Origin: Nitrospirota bacterium
GTDB taxonomy: Bacteria; Patescibacteriota; Gracilibacteria; UBA1369; LOWO2-01-FULL-3
DNA length: 6,813 nucleotides
NCBI GenBank assembly: GCA_011682355.1
Contig: JAACEU010000024.1
Span: 1-6,813, forward strand
Reading direction: 5' to 3'
Shown here piece after piece: positions 6,070 to 6,813 of this stretch. Numbering within the stretch: the stretch's first letter is position 1; each line of letters begins with the position of its first letter. Below the pieces are notes generated by a model, which made no database searches, was not told the origin of the DNA, and worked only from the letters and a program-made list of their open reading frames with translations. The position numbers were made by a program, and so were the translations under genes.

Positions 6070-6813
6070 TTAAATCACTGGTAAAAAGCTTTCTTCTTCT
6101 TCCGAAGTTTCTTCTACTACATCTACTTTTACTTTTACTTTTGCTTTTTTTGTGTCTGCCGGTTTTAATTTTTCAGGATTTCTTTTCCTATAAATTTCTC
6201 CGGCTGGAATTAATTTACCAATGATTACGTTCTCTTTTAAACCTTCCAATAGATCAATCTTGTTTGTTGTTGAAGCTTCGACAAGTACTCTGATTGTTTC
6301 TTGGAATGATGCCGCAGATAGCCAACTGTCTGTGCATAGGGCTACTCTGGTTAGTCCAAGCAACAATCTTTCTCCTTTTGCATCCTTCTTTTTTGCTTTT
6401 TTGAGTTCGGCGTTTTGTCTGTTGTATTCGATGATATCTACGACTTCTCCGGGAAGATATGTGCTGTCTCCACTGTCAAAAATTCTTACTTTGGAAAGCA
6501 TTTGTTTAGCGATGATCTCGATGTGTTTGTCATTTATACTTTGACCTTGAGAAGCGTAAATGCCTTGTACTTCGGTAACAATATATTTTTGGACGGTGTA
6601 TGTGTCTGTGAGAGCCATTAATTCTTTCAGGTCCAGATGTCCTGTTGTTAATGCTCCTCCCTTTTGGATGATGTCTTTGTTTGATACTTTTAACGTTCTT
6701 CCTTGAGGAACTTTGTAGATTTTTTCAACTGGTCCTTCACTTTGGACGATGATTGAATCTTTTTTGATTTCTTTTACTTTTCCATCCTCTGTAGCTTTGA
6801 TAGAGCCTTTATG
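6070..6813 (-). CDS. rpoC: RNA polymerase subunit beta', C-terminal part (partial)
   Basis: The last 247 codons of the beta' subunit; the 5' part lies beyond the right edge and the frame is open to it. Recognisable beta' features in order: GHLDLKELMALTD (58-70), the helix YIVTEVQGIYASQGQSINDKHIE ending near 99, KQMLSKVRI (103-111), the STYLPGEVVD turn (117-126), and the highly conserved end: LLLGLTRVALCTDSWLSAAS (150-169), FQETIRVLVEA (170-180) and GLKENVIIGKLIPAGE (191-206). Beta' usually stops soon after this last motif; here about 40 more residues follow, first Lys-rich, then acidic (EETSEEEES at 234-242) and closing with FLPVI. The stop is TAA, 40 nt before rpsL. An internal ATG at 6618 is not a start, since conserved beta' sequence continues upstream of it in frame. 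Confidence 0.97.
   Translation of the reverse strand, partial: HKGSIKATEDGKVKEIKKDSIIVQSEGPVEKIYKVPQGRTLKVSNKDIIQKGGALTTGHLDLKELMALTDTYTVQKYIVTEVQGIYASQGQSINDKHIEIIAKQMLSKVRIFDSGDSTYLPGEVVDIIEYNRQNAELKKAKKKDAKGERLLLGLTRVALCTDSWLSAASFQETIRVLVEASTTNKIDLLEGLKENVIIGKLIPAGEIYRKRNPEKLKPADTKKAKVKVKVDVVEETSEEEESFLPVI

Overview
The window is the end of a bacterial str (rpoBC-rpsL-rpsG-fusA-tuf) block, and every gene lies on the minus strand. Read in the direction of transcription, from the right edge to the left, the order is: the C-terminal 247 residues of RNA polymerase beta' (rpoC, cut by the window), ribosomal protein S12 (rpsL), S7 (rpsG), elongation factor G (fusA), EF-Tu (tuf), an unrecognised 125-residue protein with a faint acyl-carrier-protein look, ribosomal protein S10 (rpsJ), and the N-terminal 176 residues of a Na+/Ca2+-antiporter-type membrane protein (cut by the left edge). 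No tRNA, CRISPR array, transposase or prophage gene is visible.

Organism: a bacterium with moderately AT-rich DNA, standard-code genes (no in-frame TGA, Trp encoded by TGG) and essentially no Shine-Dalgarno sequences. The S12 and EF-Tu wording, the str block continuing through tuf into rpsJ, the small unknown protein inside it and the GC-rich palindromes in its gaps fit a candidate-phyla (Patescibacteria/CPR) genome, perhaps on the Peregrinibacteria side. That placement is an impression and was not tested by phylogeny. The core genes are intact and look ordinary; the interest lies in the gaps.

Layout of the gaps: rpoC-rpsL (40 nt) and rpsL-rpsG (39 nt) are short and suit co-transcription. 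The rpsG-fusA gap (92 nt) carries a near-consensus promoter (TTGACT-16-TATAAT). The fusA-tuf gap (212 nt) holds a cluster of GC-rich hairpins, including two that compete for the same arm, and a weak promoter candidate. The gap between tuf and the 125-residue gene is 17 nt. The gap before rpsJ (202 nt) has a second strong promoter (TTGACT-17-TATAAA) and then a leader of about 160 nt with three hairpins. Its -35 and spacer closely resemble those of the fusA promoter. A third promoter, of extended -10 type (TGCTATAAT), sits just after the rpsJ stop and would serve the antiporter gene.

How the genes work together: rpoC supplies part of the transcription machine. S12 and S7 build the 30S decoding centre and head, EF-Tu delivers aminoacyl-tRNA and EF-G moves the ribosome on. 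S10 is both a 30S head protein and, as NusE, a transcription antitermination partner. In this window rpsJ is not followed by rplC, so the usual S10 operon is split here.
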